A stretch of DNA of 64,000 nt, taken from NCBI RefSeq assembly GCF_000350225.1, contig NW_005179016.1, forward strand, positions 1 to 64,000, read 5' to 3'. Under the pieces are notes generated by a model. The model saw only the letters and a program-made list of their open reading frames with translations. It did not search any database and was not told the DNA's origin. How positions within the stretch are numbered: position 1 is the stretch's first letter; each line of letters opens with the position of its first letter. A program made the translations under genes and the position numbers. The stretch comes from Chondrus crispus. Taxonomy: Eukaryota; Rhodophyta; Florideophyceae; Gigartinales; Gigartinaceae. Of the stretch, positions 28,987 through 40,090 are shown piece after piece.

Positions 28987-31540
28987 TACCCGTGCTATCG
29001 GAGCTAACCTCCTGGCTATCGACAGCCAGGTCTTCTTCCGGTAGCCGGCCGCGTGGGTCGGGACGATTCCCCCACTGCGGCTCGGCGGCCGTGGCGAAGT
29101 ATTCGGGTACTTCCGGGCCTTGACCTGCGGCGTCCGGTCGTCGCAGGATATGGGGGACGAAGCGAGTCGGCTCGCCTTCGTGACCCTCTGTGGGTAGAGG
29201 GTACGGATCCTCTACCCAGTCTTGCAGGTACATTATCGCATTTTGTACCTGTTGGGGTAACCGAGAACGGTCTCGGTCCCCTCTCTCTCCTTGGCGCGGG
29301 TACCTTGTGTCCGCCTGCCGGTACGCGGGTCGATCCCGACGATCGACTTCGTTACGACGGTACCCGCCTCCACGGGGGGCGAAGCGTGCGCCCCCACCCG
29401 ATCGGTTCGGGAAACCTTGACGCGGGGGACGGCCCTCGCCCGCCGCCTGCCGGAGGAGATTACGCGCACCGGGGCGCGTCTCCATCTGGTAGCGGTAGTT
29501 CCTGCACGCCGTGAACATTCTTTGTTCCGGCGACAGGAACGGGCACGCGTACATGGCATGCGCGTACGTACGGCATAGCCAGCACACGTACGCGCTGCCG
29601 TCCGTTGAGGCGAAGGTCGCCGCGTGCCGCGCCTCCTCATCGGTGAAGAGGGGCACGCGAGGCGAGGCGCTTCCTCTATTTCGACTCAAGATATCGAGCT
29701 CGGCGACGCGGGGGTCCGTGCCCCTCGCCACTCTCGGAGTGGCCGCGAATGCGGTCGCGTAACTCGATGTCGTTCCGGTCGACATCCGTGAGGGGGTTCG
29801 TGCCCCCACGGGCCCTGGTCCTTGCGTAATGAGGACAGGGTCGGCCTGCCACTCATCCTCCCCGATATGGAGGGTCGAGGCGGGCGAACTTGTCGCGGCG
29901 GACTTCGTAGTCCTGCCAGCCCTCCCTGCCGGTTTCGAATCCGGCATAGGTAAACCGCGCCGGGCGCGGTACGTTGTACCTTCCGCCGTGGCGATACGGC
30001 GGATGGTCGGAAGATCGGTCTTCTGACTGCCTGGCAGCCTTTGCACAGTTTCGGATACTGCGGCCCGGGTTGCCGGTGCCAGTCCCCGCACGAAGTAGTG
30101 CGCGAGGGACTGTTCGGAGAAGACTGCCGTGCATCGGAACGCGGCAGTCTCGAGTCGGTCAGCAAACGTGCTTTCCGTCTCATGCGATTGCTGTCGCGCC
30201 GTAGCGACAGCGTCGTACGCTTCACCTAACACGTCGTCCGTGAGGTAGCGTTTTAAGAATTGATTCACGAGCCCCGGCCAGCTCACGTCGTCGTGGAGCT
30301 GGCCGGCGCGGAGGCCACGCATCGTATAGCTCGTATACAGGCGCTCCGCGTTGCGCTCGAGGAAGTGCGCGAGGACTCGTACCGCAACACCTTCGGTCAG
30401 GTGTTGCGAGTTGAAGGTGATTCGGATATCCTTCAAGAACGGCAGCAGCTGGATTGGGTCGGTACCGTCGAAGCTGCGCATCGTGGGACGGATCCCACGA
30501 CAGCGTCGGACGTACTTCGCGATCCGTCCCGCGTCACTCGAGGTAACGAGCCTCGAGGTGTTATCCAAGCGGTACATACGATAGTCAGCAACGGCGCTGA
30601 ACTCTTGGATCATCGTATGTACCGGGTCGAGCCCGGGTTCAGCGGGACCCAGCGTGCCGAAGGAGGTAACCGGAAGCGTACGGACGTCTACCGGACCTGG
30701 ATGCTCGGCGTAACTCGCCGGCGGGTAGCCGCCCCAGCGGGGATCGACGGAGAACATCGGTTCTCCGGATCCGCGGGCGGCTCCTCCACGGTCCTGTTCA
30801 TCCGCGTACGATACGCGGTCCACTTGCCGCCTACTTCCGGCGGTAGGCGGCAAGGCTTGGGTCTCAGACGCGAAGTTAGCGTCTATCGGAGGACGGCTTC
30901 CTTCTGCAGTCCGACTGGTAGCGGCACCAGTCGGACGGCAACCTTCGGGGGCGGCGGCGCTCGGAGGTACGGTACCACCGGGCCCTCTCGAGGGGGCACC
31001 GGGTAGCCTTTCGGCCATGGTACGTTCCATGTCACGGGCACGCCGACTAGTGGCGTCGAGCCCAGCGGAGAGGTGCGCAAACGCACCCAATTGCTCTGCG
31101 GACGGAGAGGTTCGGTCCTCGGGTCGTCTCACCGAGGTCGGCCTCTCAGGGCGACCTTGCCCGGACGGTCCGGGCGAGGCGAAACGGGAGTCTTCGACGA
31201 GCACTATCCGCGAGTGTAACTCGTCGATCAGTGCTCGGATATTCTCTAAGGACTGCGTCACTCTATCGAACCTCCCTTCACGCAGGGAGCGGAGTTCGGC
31301 CATACATCGAGTGTATACATGGTCCGATACATCGATCCGAAGGGAAGTACGGACTTCCTCGATGTATTCGGCTCTGCGTTCGAACATCGCCGCCGCTCTT
31401 TCCTTGGAGGATCCGAGCGACGGTTCGCGGTCACAAGGACCTGCGTCGCCGTCGCCCGACGGGGCGGATGGGGACTGCACAGCGGCCGGACTCAGATCCG
31501 CCGCTTCGGAGCGGATCGAGGGCTCAAACTCTTGGCTCAT
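28970..31540 (-). CDS. gag: E1 Gag
   Basis: 856 codons, intact. Residues 45-120 form a charged helical region (FERRAEYIEEVRTSL, RVTQSLENIRALIDELHSR); 120-310 are Pro/Ser/Arg-rich and disordered. Residues about 345-500 match the retrotransposon Gag domain (RSFDGTDPIQLLPFLKDI, WPGLVNQFLKRYL, FADRLETAA, HYFVRGL). A CCHC zinc knuckle, C653-x2-C656-x4-H661-x4-C666, lies downstream and an Arg-rich tail follows. It assembles the cytoplasmic particle and binds RNA. ATG 31540 lies 80 bases after the LTR; the related E3 Gag has its ATG 76 bases after its LTR and the same first residues MSQE, which supports this start. Confidence 0.93.
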   Translation of the reverse strand: MSQEFEPSIRSEAADLSPAAVQSPSAPSGDGDAGPCDREPSLGSSKERAAAMFERRAEYIEEVRTSLRIDVSDHVYTRCMAELRSLREGRFDRVTQSLENIRALIDELHSRIVLVEDSRFASPGPSGQGRPERPTSVRRPEDRTSPSAEQLGAFAHLSAGLDATSRRARDMERTMAERLPGAPSRGPGGTVPPSAAAPEGCRPTGAATSRTAEGSRPPIDANFASETQALPPTAGSRRQVDRVSYADEQDRGGAARGSGEPMFSVDPRWGGYPPASYAEHPGPVDVRTLPVTSFGTLGPAEPGLDPVHTMIQEFSAVADYRMYRLDNTSRLVTSSDAGRIAKYVRRCRGIRPTMRSFDGTDPIQLLPFLKDIRITFNSQHLTEGVAVRVLAHFLERNAERLYTSYTMRGLRAGQLHDDVSWPGLVNQFLKRYLTDDVLGEAYDAVATARQQSHETESTFADRLETAAFRCTAVFSEQSLAHYFVRGLAPATRAAVSETVQRLPGSQKTDLPTIRRIATAEGTTYRARRGLPMPDSKPAGRAGRTTKSAATSSPASTLHIGEDEWQADPVLITQGPGPVGARTPSRMSTGTTSSYATAFAATPRVARGTDPRVAELDILSRNRGSASPRVPLFTDEEARHAATFASTDGSAYVCWLCRTYAHAMYACPFLSPEQRMFTACRNYRYQMETRPGARNLLRQAAGEGRPPRQGFPNRSGGGARFAPRGGGYRRNEVDRRDRPAYRQADTRYPRQGERGDRDRSRLPQQVQNAIMYLQDWVEDPYPLPTEGHEGEPTRFVPHILRRPDAAGQGPEVPEYFATAAEPQWGNRPDPRGRLPEEDLAVDSQEVSSDSTGSSKKG

Positions 31541-31601
31541 CTCGACGCGATCGGTTCGCGGAGGGAAGCGGAAGTCTTCTCGGAGATCGGACTCCAGGGT
31601 C

Positions 31602-31619
31602 TTCTAGGTCGGGAGACCA
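31602..31619 (-). promoter_or_regulatory. E1 primer binding site
   Basis: TGGTCTCCCGACCTAGAA in element sense, one base after the 5' LTR, beginning with the TGG complementary to tRNA CCA. The same 18 bases occur in E2 and E3. The tRNA species was not identified. Confidence 0.85.
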
Positions 31620-31620
31620 C

Positions 31621-32292
31621 TGTAGTATAAACACCCCCAACGGAGAGGGGTGTATACTCAGTTCTTGCGGAGACTCTCGAGAGGGAGAACACAAGGGAAG
31701 ACGGACATCCGCTACGGAACCGGAGCACGGGCCCGGGTAGCGTGGTAGAGCGGGATCGGGGGAGGACGCGCGCACGCACGAGCGGATCGACGCCTCGACG
31801 CCCCGGTGCGGTACTGGGTAACGATCCAGTACCGACGGGCGGAGGTGGATCCGGCTCGTGGGCGTGCGTCGCACGTCCTGTACCCGCACTCGGTGTCGTC
31901 TAACGCGCGCGAAGGCAAAGGCGCGCGGTTTGAATAAGCGGGCGTCGGTCCCCTGCGGTCGGTCGTCGACAAGTCCGTCCTTGTCGCCTTTTCCCCGCCG
32001 CCGGTCCGCTCCATATTTAATGTACATAATAACATATCATAATAGTACAGTACCGATGTACTGTAGCGACGTACTGTAGCGGTCGGTCGACACTGTAATA
32101 CTGTCAGCCATCGGGGCTGACAGTACACGTGTGTGTGCGCTCTTCGGTCCCGCGCGTACACGTGTACACGTGCGCCCCCTGTACTTGGGGGTACACGTGG
32201 TGGTACTGTAGAGCATCGAGCCCTACAGTACCCGATCCGATTCGGAGTTGATCTAATCTAAAATAAAGCCCCCGGGGGGGGGTTATGCTACA
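31621..32292 (-). repeat. E1 5' LTR (family A, 672 bp)
   Basis: Mate of 19523-20193, about 97% identical by eye. Ends GGGGTTATGCTACA in plus orientation, then the duplication ACCCC. Stem-loops include 32204-32230. Confidence 0.95.
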
Positions 32293-32332
32293 ACCCCCAC
32301 ACTCTGTGTGGTCGGCGTGAGGGCAGTTATAA

Positions 32333-32764
32333 CACACCGCAAATTTCCTGAGCACAAATAGCCAAGGTGGATTTGTATACACTACCCAGGTGGCTGTGTT
32401 GACCTCAGATCTTGCATTAGCACTCGCGCGAGAAAGGCGTGCGACGGACATTTCAAAATTGGTTGAGAAAGATCGGCGTGCTGCACAGACTACGATCAAC
32501 GCAGCAAGGCGCGAGTACAAGTTGAGAGATGAGGAGAACCGTCTCCAAGAATCGGCTTGGTTGTGCCGGGGGATGGCAATCGGAGTGCGCTTTGTTCAGT
32601 TGAAGAGAACGGTCAGGTCTTTGGAGGAAAAGAGGGCCATTGCACGTCACAAAGTTGCAGTAAAACGCCAGGATGCGCTGGAAAAGCACAGAGGCATTGT
32701 CGACATATCTATCATGATGACTTGGCGCCAGAATTTGTTTCAACCGCGGATTTTTAATGAATAA
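32333..32764 (+). pseudogene. pogo-like transposase, C-terminal tail
   Basis: About 143 codons open from 32333. GFVYTTQVAVLTSDLALALA aligns with GFVDTTSGLLLTSPQAMVLA in the transposase at 3273-4966, and both continue into an Arg/Lys/Ala-rich helical tail. The catalytic part is absent, and similarity begins just inside the frame, close to the E1 insertion point. The homologous upstream region is not found left of E1. Confidence 0.7.
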
Positions 32765-33299
32765 ATTGGATCTAGTGTTCGATCTTTATGGCGTTTTATC
32801 GCCGACGAGGTAGAAGATGCCATCACACAGTTATCCTAGTGCCGTAACGAGTTTCCCTGTTCTCTTTTGTTCGTTACTGGGAATGGAATTATGCATACCA
32901 TGAGGCTTACAGTACTGCGAAAACTACCCCCTAACGCTGCCTGGAAGTAGATCCCTCACTTGCTTTTTGATTTCCGTTCTAAACACTCGGTCACCTCCCT
33001 TTGGCGGAACCTCAGTCCTCATATGAAGACAAAACTAAGTTTATTTTTCTATAGAACCCAACTCGCGATTTCTTCTCTTTTTTGAAACAAGAATTGCATC
33101 ACCACATGTAAAGCGTTTGCATGTCGATTCTGGCGAAAATAACTTGTTGATGCATATAAACTTTAGAGGTGCAGAAAAGAAAATAATGGCTTACAGTAAG
33201 CATTTTTCTTTAAGCCTATTTCATACCAGGATAATGTAAACATGGGCTCGGGTGCTTGTTACATGGTACGCGCATTTGTGCCGCTACTGCTATTGCCTC
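32765..33299. other. No gene seen
   Basis: AT-richer sequence between two transposase remnants. No ORF or repeat boundary that I can support. Confidence 0.4.
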
Positions 33300-33399
33300 C
33301 CTCGGATTAGTGCCGCCCAAGATTGGCAGACACTGGTCGTACGTCGTGTCACAGACGACAACGTTGCCTCCCTCTCCTCACCCTTCTGAACGGATTGCA

Positions 33400-35110
33400 C
33401 CCGATACGAAGACCCCAATGTGATTCTGGAAAAGATTGCCCGAAACTTTAAACGCCCTCCTCTTTCACTGCAACTCCATGTGACAAATAGCACCACGACG
33501 CTTGACGTCAACACAATGCATCTGGCGCACTATCCAACACTTGAAGCCCACTTGATTGATTTTCTCACCTTCGCCAGAGCTGTCGAAATGCCCGTGACAC
33601 AATCTGTGCTTCGAAAACGGGCTTTGATAACACAAAAAGAAGTGTGGAAGGCAGATCGACAAGTCGAAGAGCACGCTGCTCTCGAAATATTTGTAGCATC
33701 CCGGGGTTGGGTTGAAATTTTCGTGAGATTGCATGTGCTGCGATCTGTAGCATTACATGGCTGTATCAAAAACCCCCGGTCGGCGGGAGGTTTAGTTGTA
33801 GTTCGGTCAGGCCTGTGTACGCAAGAGCAAAAGACAAAAACAAAGCAACCAAGGACCGAAGGCTGGGTGTTGGTGGTGCGGTCGAGCAGGGGCAGCGGTC
33901 GCGATCACAATATGCGTTAGAACGGATCGACGCTCCCGACGCCCCGGGGCGGGACTAGGTGACGTTCTGGTGCCGACGGACGGAGGCAGTTCCGAGCTTG
34001 CACGCTTATGGTCGCAACCTCCACCCCGGTAGTCCCTTCTTAGACGCGCCCGCGTAAAAAGTTCGCGTTCACAAGAAGCGTTGAGTTCCCGACGGTGAGG
34101 TTCCGGCCAAAAAAGTGCTGCCCCTTCCCCCTCGCCGTCGGCTGCATGTGATTTAATATATAGTTACTAGCATATCATACAATATTACAGTGCCCTACGT
34201 TGTGGCATACATAGTAAGCCCTTGGGGCCTCGGTCCGCGTTGTCTTGCTGTACAGGTGCGCAGCTGTCCACGAGCGCATACTTACAGGTGCGCCCGTGCA
34301 CGCTGTAAGGCCATTTGAGGGGTACAGTAGACGTCCCAGCAATTAAATAATCATCACTGTGATTATACTACACTGTGAATGCAGGACAGGTTCAGGAGAG
34401 TGCAGTCACAAAAAAAATTGGCATCCAGCGATTCCATCTGAGTGACTACGACGCTCAGTGCATTTACAATGTAGATGAGACTGCCCTGTTCTACAAACTA
34501 CTACCACGACTTACTTATGATAATATCCTAGAGGATTGCAAGTCCAAAAGAAGTATCAGGACAATAATAGCAAAACAATTTCACAGCTTTTGATCGTACT
34601 AACGCAACGAGAACACAGAAACTGCCTATTGCGATTATCGGCACTCCATAACAGCATCGTGCTTTGAGATTCGCGGCCCCCCGGTTTCTTGCTTCCAGCA
34701 GAAAAACGCGTGGGTGGACACCGGTATCTTTCGAGCATGGTTCTATAGAGTTTTTCTGCCTTTTGTTCGGAAAACATCGTCGACTACAGTGGCATTGGTA
34801 ATGGACAACTGTGGGTCACACGGTGACCTCTTTCCAGATAGTCTGAAGCAAGTACGCCTCTTTGCGTTTCCCGCAAACCGAAATTCACTACATCGAACGA
34901 CGCATAAGGGCGCCATTGCGTCTTAAAAAGCGCGATATCGTCATACATTCCTTCGCGATATGATAGTAACTTTTGAGATGCGTGAGGAACGCAAAATGCT
35001 GGCTACCCATAACAAGCTTCAGCCGGGAATGAAGGGTTTAAAAGAAGGCCACGATCTACATATGTTGGAAGTTTCGGAACTCTTGGCGTGAAAACGCGAA
35101 GGAGTATCCG
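33400..35110 (+). pseudogene. Tc5/pogo-like transposase, decayed and split
   Basis: The first part (33420-33765) reads as a CENP-B/Tc5-type HTH: YPTLEAHLIDFLTFARA, VTQSVLRKRALI, FVASRGWVEIFVRLHVL. A family A LTR interrupts it right after SVALHG. The second part resumes at 34373 with AGQVQESAV and YNVDETALFYKLLP (first catalytic D), then VALVMDNCGSHG at 34790-34830 (second D). Several stops and shifts follow. No terminal repeats identified. Confidence 0.75.
33762..34372 (-). repeat. Solo LTR, family A (divergent)
   Basis: Starts TGTATCAAAAACCCCC and ends GATTATACTACA. The interior follows the E1 LTR layout: GGATCGACGCTCCCGACGCCCC, then the GATTTAATATAT block, then short palindromes. It splits the transposase reading frame. 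No convincing target duplication (ATGGC against CTGTG), so the left edge is approximate. Confidence 0.75.
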
Positions 35111-35361
35111 AAAGGACAATCGCTAGGTGTTCGATAAATTCGCAGATTCTGCCAATCCATCACCAAGAAGATCTTGTGAATTTACATGGAAAGTTTACTC
35201 AAACTAAAAACGAGATTGATAAATCTATGGTTGGCAATATGCTGAGGTTACTATCCCCACAGAATCTGGAGTCAGGAGGAGTCCCCATATATTCATAGAG
35301 ATCTGTAGGAAAGACGTACAGGAATGGGTTGAGATGGAGACTAATGAACATGTAACATATG

Positions 35362-37137
35362 TGTCGTGAAACGGCACTGCTGTGGGAGGTGAAATTCGGA
35401 TTAATATAGTCCGGGTTTTGGGGGACATACGTGTGAATGATTGCATGGTTGTATTTAATTATTTGATTTTATTTAGTTAGTTTAAATACTATTAATTTCG
35501 CTGACATTAGACTATATTTAGGATCTAGCGCTGCAAGCTACTGTAGTAGCTCCGGCGGGCGATACATAACCAAGCACCTTGACTGCAACGTGAGTAAAGG
35601 TGACACGAGTTGCCAGAGTTGAACTTCGCCTTGGTCGAAGTCCGTCTTTAACAAGACGCTCCCTTCTACTTTAGATTTTGTTATCCTTCAGCGCTCGGGG
35701 TCTCCATTGCTTTCCCCTTTACTTCCCTATCCCCAATTCTCCGATCCATTTCTAGTTCTATATGTATCTGCTCTATTTTACGTTCGTATCGATTTGTTGG
35801 GTTTCGGTCCGTATCGTGTCGACATATGCCATTGGGTTTTCCGTGTTAGTACACCGTTGGTGTATTATTTGCGTTATCGGAACCACACACGGATGGAACC
35901 ATTCGGTTCCATCGGACTTTGGTTGCGCCAGATCCAGTGTTGATGTCATTTTCCATCGCGAAATAGTAAGGAGTGGCGCTGCTACTGTTCATCATTTCCG
36001 TCAGAGACTGTTGCAGCGACGTCTCCATCCAATATCTCATCGCGGGCGTAAAATTATGTTTGTTCAATCAGACTCTGATTGCGACATATCCGGTGCCTGT
36101 CTCATTTGCCATTGGTGTGGCATAACGACGGTTCACAATTAGATTTAGATTAGATCAATACGAGCCGCACGCGCGCACACGTGTACCGTGCATGTACCCC
36201 ACGTGTACAGGGGCGCGCGCACGCACGTGCACACGTGTACCATACGTGTGGGAAGCGCGCATACCCACGTGTACTATACGTGTACAACACGTGTACAGAC
36301 AGCACGGGACGGCCCGTGCTGACTACAGTAGCACTACAGTACAGCCCGTACTGTACTGCAATATGTTAAGATTACTTGGTATATTAAATACGCGAGCGGA
36401 CCGGCGGCGGGGAGAGGGACAAGCACGGACTTGTCCACGACCTACCGCCTAGGTCCGTCTTCTAGCTTAACTAACACGCGCGATCCGCCTTCGCGCGCGT
36501 TAAACGGGACAAAGCGGGTTTGGGACAGCCGCGTACGCGAGCGAGCCTAGATCCGCCTCCGCCCGTCAGCGCTGGTACGTTACCCAGCGCTGCTCCGGGG
36601 CGTCGAGGCGTAGATCGGCCCGCGCGTACGCTCGTCCCCGACCGTCCCGCCCTACCACGCTACCAGGGCCCGCTTCCCTGTCTCGTTAGCTGTGTGTTCT
36701 CCCCGTCTTCTCCCCCTCCGAGGGGTCTACGTCGATCCAAGCACACACTCCTCTACGTTGGGGGGTGTTTATGCTACAATTGGCTCACACAAAAGTGTTG
36801 CGCTGCAACTACAACCCCATTTTCGTCGGGGTACGTTGGCACTTCCTCGCCGAAGACTTTGTCAAGAGAATAAGGTATAGAAGGCGCTCTATGAGCATTG
36901 GATTTACGGCCCAGCGGACCCGGTTTATTCGGACACCCCCGCACTGGTCGAGCAACCGCCCTCACAAGACTCTACCACACCCTAATCCCGGGCCAGGCTT
37001 CTACCTCTTGCCCCTCTATTTCCAATTCGAGCTATTGCGGACCACAAACCCGCTTAAAGGGAAAGGGTGCTCCGAACACTCTGTAGCGTTACGCCGTCAG
37101 CTGTTTGGTCGTTTTGTTTGTTTTTGGGTTGTGTTAG
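35362..37137 (+). repeat. Family B LTR, split by a family A solo LTR
   Basis: Opposite in orientation to E2. It matches the reverse complement of the family B LTRs: GGGGGACATACGTGTGAAT, AGCGCTGCAAGCTACTGTAGTAGCTCCG, GACGCTCCC, and after the nested LTR GTGTTGCGCTGCAACTAC. Without the nested segment it is about 1108 bp. It starts TGTCGTGAAACGG (canonical TGTAGTGCAA) and its right end merges with the next LTR at 37137/37138. Confidence 0.8.
36116..36778 (+). repeat. Solo LTR, family A, inside a family B LTR
   Basis: 663 bp, TGTGGCATAACGACGG...GGGGTGTTTATGCTACA, flanked by ATTGG (36111-36115, 36779-36783). Oriented as E3. Holds a perfect stem CAGCACGGG-ACGG-CCCGTGCTG at about 36300-36321. Confidence 0.92.
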
Positions 37138-37609
37138 TGTAGTGCAACGGCACTGCAGTGGAAGCAAAAATGCTGAGTACTGTACTGTGGGATTGGGGGA
37201 CACACGTGTGAATATTTGCGCAGTTTTATTTTTTAAATATTTAATTTAATTTTGTTAAGTTTGTTACCATTTATTTGGCTGACAGTAGACTATATTTAAG
37301 ACCTAGCGCCGCAAGCTACTGTAGTGGCTCCGCCGGGGCAATATAAATGTAAGCCCCCCTGGGCCATCAAGTAAGTGATGGTAACCGGAGTTGCCGGAGT
37401 TGAATGTCGCCTTGGTCCAAGTCTGTCACCACCAAGACGCTCCCTTCTATCTAGCCTACGACATCCTTTAGTGCTCGGGGTCCCCCTTCTATTTACTTTA
37501 TTTCCTTTACTTCGCTACTCTAATGTACCACTTATTCTACGTTGGTGCCACCTTGAAGGATTGCAATCCCCATCGTGACGACATAAGCGATCAGGCTTTT
37601 GTGCTGGTA

Positions 37610-39734
37610 CAGTGAAACCCGCTAAATGCATCCCCCATATGCGCATATCCTCGACAAGTGCATGGCAACTAGATTTCCCAGACCGGGAACCTGTAAAACC
37701 TAACTATTTTTTAATAATATGCACTCCCCGCTTAATGCGTCACGCATTCTCGAGACTGGGTCGTTACGAAATCGGTAACTGAATCATAGAAAACTGTCTG
37801 GACTGTTACAAAAGGAGTTCTGCATGCCTGCGTGCTTGATCAACACGAGAAACCACAGAAAAAGCCCTGCAATTGACTAATAGCGCCACTGAAAACTCGC
37901 GGATACCTTACAAACGCCTCTCTTTCATATCGCATTGCTCTAACGCCGCCTTTTCAATACAATAACGAAAATGAAGGAGATCACATTGACCAAATTCCAA
38001 CAAAACATTAGCAGCAGAGGCCGACCGTCATCAACAGATGGGAACTCCAGGGACCTAATCACCTCTGGCTCAATGGGCGCAGAAACAATGTAAGTTGCCA
38101 AAACCGATCCTCCAATTTTTCGTATCTCGCATTTAAAACGAAAACACCTGACGAAATCGCTCAACCGCTGAAAATGCAGAAGAGGGAGACTTCAAGCAGG
38201 AACCATCCTGCAGAGGAAGCACTTTTCAATGTATCATTGATCAACATTGCCGAAGGACTGACATAAGCGATGAAGATATTCAAATTCAGGCTAAAAGATT
38301 CCAAGCGAAATGCAATGGCAGGCTTAGCCCCGAGCTCCACGTGGCACTAAAATTTTCTAATGGTGCCTGGCCCGGTTCCAAAGAAGGTGGGGACTTAAAT
38401 ACTTTAAGTCACATGGAGAATCAGGGGATGCTGACTTGGAGATTATTCGCAACTTCCTAAAACTCAAGCCCTGCTGAGAAGTTTCAACCTTAAGGAGATC
38501 TGGAACTGCGATGAGACGGGACTCTTTTGGAAAATGGCTCATGACAAAACAATTGGATTGAGTGCTCTTCCTGGACGCAAAAAGCAAAAAGACAAAATCA
38601 CCATGATGCCGTGCTGTAATGCTGATGGTTCCGAAATTACAGTTGATGGTTATTAGAAGGTCTAAAAAGCCTCGTGCTTTCAAAGGAAAACAGGTGCGGA
38701 GCTTGGCTTTGACAATTACGACAACAAAAAACCCTGCATGACTACGGCGCTTTTTTGATTGGCTTCGCCGTTTCGATGCATACATAGGCAGGACGAGGGG
38801 AAGGAAAGCAGTTTTACTGATGGACAATTGCAGTGCACACGGTCAACAGTATTCGTTGCCTAAGCTTCAAAATGTTGAGTTCATCTTCTTGCCACCGAAT
38901 ACAACCTCTAAAGTCCAGCCTATGGATGCTGGAATCATTCGGGCAATGAAACTGCGATACAGGAAATTGCAGCTAGAGAGCTCTTGCCCTAACTCAAGAA
39001 GATATTTGCGTTGGTAACATACACAGAGTGGATATACTCATGGCAACGCAATGGTTTAAACAAATTTGGTTGGACCTTCCTAAACAGTTAATCGCTATTT
39101 GTTTTAAGACAACCGGTCTCTTGGGTGAGACATATGAATCCGGGAATACATCAGTACCCGCCCTTCCCTGCGATGGGGATTTGAGCAATCAAAATATTGA
39201 GGGAGATGTACATCGTTTAATATCTACACTGGTTCCTGCAGCTAGCCTTATCATAATTGCTGATATACTGAGTTCAGCAGAGGAGATTGACTTTGAAGAA
39301 ACCCTGGAAGAGGACGATTATGTTGATAACATTGTGTAGAGTATTCAAGAACGTGATGACCACAGAGACGAAAACACAAGTCATAACCTGTCTAATGATG
39401 GATATCTCGCGCTTCCACCAATCAAAGAGCAGCTAAAGGCCATAGCCATTGTGAAACGAGTCACGGCAGAGCATGAGGAGCTGATCGATCCATAACTTTT
39501 CGCAGCTCTTAGTAGGCTGCAGAGAAGAGTTCGTGCAAAGCATAGCGACTGCATGAGGCAATGCAGAACTGAGACATTCTTTCAGTAAATGCCCCCTTTT
39601 CGTGGTTTATGAGCTCGTTATCGCTAGGGAGATCATAGGTCAAAATCAGTATGATAACCCTCGTTAAATTCATTCCTCGATAAGTGCATGCAAAAGCAGC
39701 TGACGGGTGAAATGCAATTAGCGGGGGCGCACTG
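37610..39734 (+). mobile_element. pogo/Tigger-like transposon, decayed (2125 bp)
   Basis: Left end CAGTGAAACCCGCTAAATGC, right end in reverse complement CAGTGCGCCCCCGCTAATTG; these match over about 20 bases with a few changes. TA flanks both sides (37608-37609, 39735-39736). It lies inside the family B LTR. The terminal CAGTG...CGCTAA resembles Tigger/pogo ends and differs from the 2980-5241 element. Confidence 0.87.
37990..39493 (+). pseudogene. Tigger-like transposase, many frameshifts
   Basis: Pieces in order: ISDEDIQIQAKRF-like HTH text (about 38255-38310), LKEIWNCDETGLFWKMA (first D, about 38490-38540), GRKKQKDKITMMPCCNADGSE, VLLMDNCSAHGQQY (second D, 38814-38850), FLPPNTTSKVQPMDAGIIRA (third acid, about 38885-38945), TGLLGETYESGN and an acidic tail to 39339. 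The pieces lie in different frames with intervening stops, so no protein can be made. Confidence 0.8.
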
Positions 39735-40090
39735 TACACCATCGGTGACTTCATTATGTTGGCTCTTTCGGAATTTGGTTGCGACCGATCCGGTGTTGGT
39801 TTCATTTGCCATCGGGTGGCACGAAAAGGTAGCGCTGCTACTGCTCTAGTTTTCCCGTCGGGCCTCTTTACGACGTCCCAGCCGAAGATCTTGTCGTGAA
39901 AGTAAGATAGTGTTGGTTCCATCGCATTTTGGTTGCAACTGATCCGGTGTTGGTGTCATGTGCCATCCAGCGACACGAAGGTGTAGCGCTGCTACTGCTT
40001 CTCATTTCCGTCGAAGACTGTTGCGACGACGTCTCTTTTGTTGGAACGTCTCGGTACACAGTAGAAGTTGAACGTTTAGGCACTCTTTTT

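Larger units (their letters stand above)
19523..32292 (-). mobile_element. E1: Ty3/Gypsy chromovirus-like element with antisense module
   Basis: Complete 12,770-bp element. LTRs 19523-20193 and 31621-32292 are flanked by ACCCC (19518-19522, 32293-32297). By eye they differ at around 20 positions in 671, so the insertion is fairly recent. Gene order in element sense: PBS, gag (31540-28970), pol (28829-24249), a 4-kb region with ORFs on the other strand (20450-22671), polypurine tract, 3' LTR. Gag and pol are both open throughout, so E1 is the only element here that might still be active, apart from a protease-motif change. Confidence 0.95.
37138..40080 (+). repeat. Second family B LTR, truncated, split by pogo
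   Basis: Begins TGTAGTGCAACGGCACTGC directly at the end of the previous LTR. The left part runs to 37609, then the pogo element, then 39735 to about 40080. The right part has two tandem units, each GGTTGC(G/A)AC(C/T)GATCCGGTGTTGG followed by AGCGCTGCTACTGC (about 39776-39850 and 39930-40000). Similarity to the family B LTR ends near 40080. Confidence 0.75.

Noticed and set aside
28970..28990. Canonical -1 slippery heptamer at the E1 gag stop
   Set aside because: AAAAAAG is present but in the wrong phase relative to gag codons; only an A-run can be claimed.
24300..31500. Plus-strand ORFs of 80-250 aa opposite E1 gag and pol
   Set aside because: GC-rich coding DNA gives long antisense frames; they lack folded-looking content and the minus frames have full domain sets.
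33757..34377. Target duplication around the 33762-34372 LTR
   Set aside because: ATGGC and CTGTG do not match; only a CTGT overlap by shifting the ends, which would break the LTR termini.
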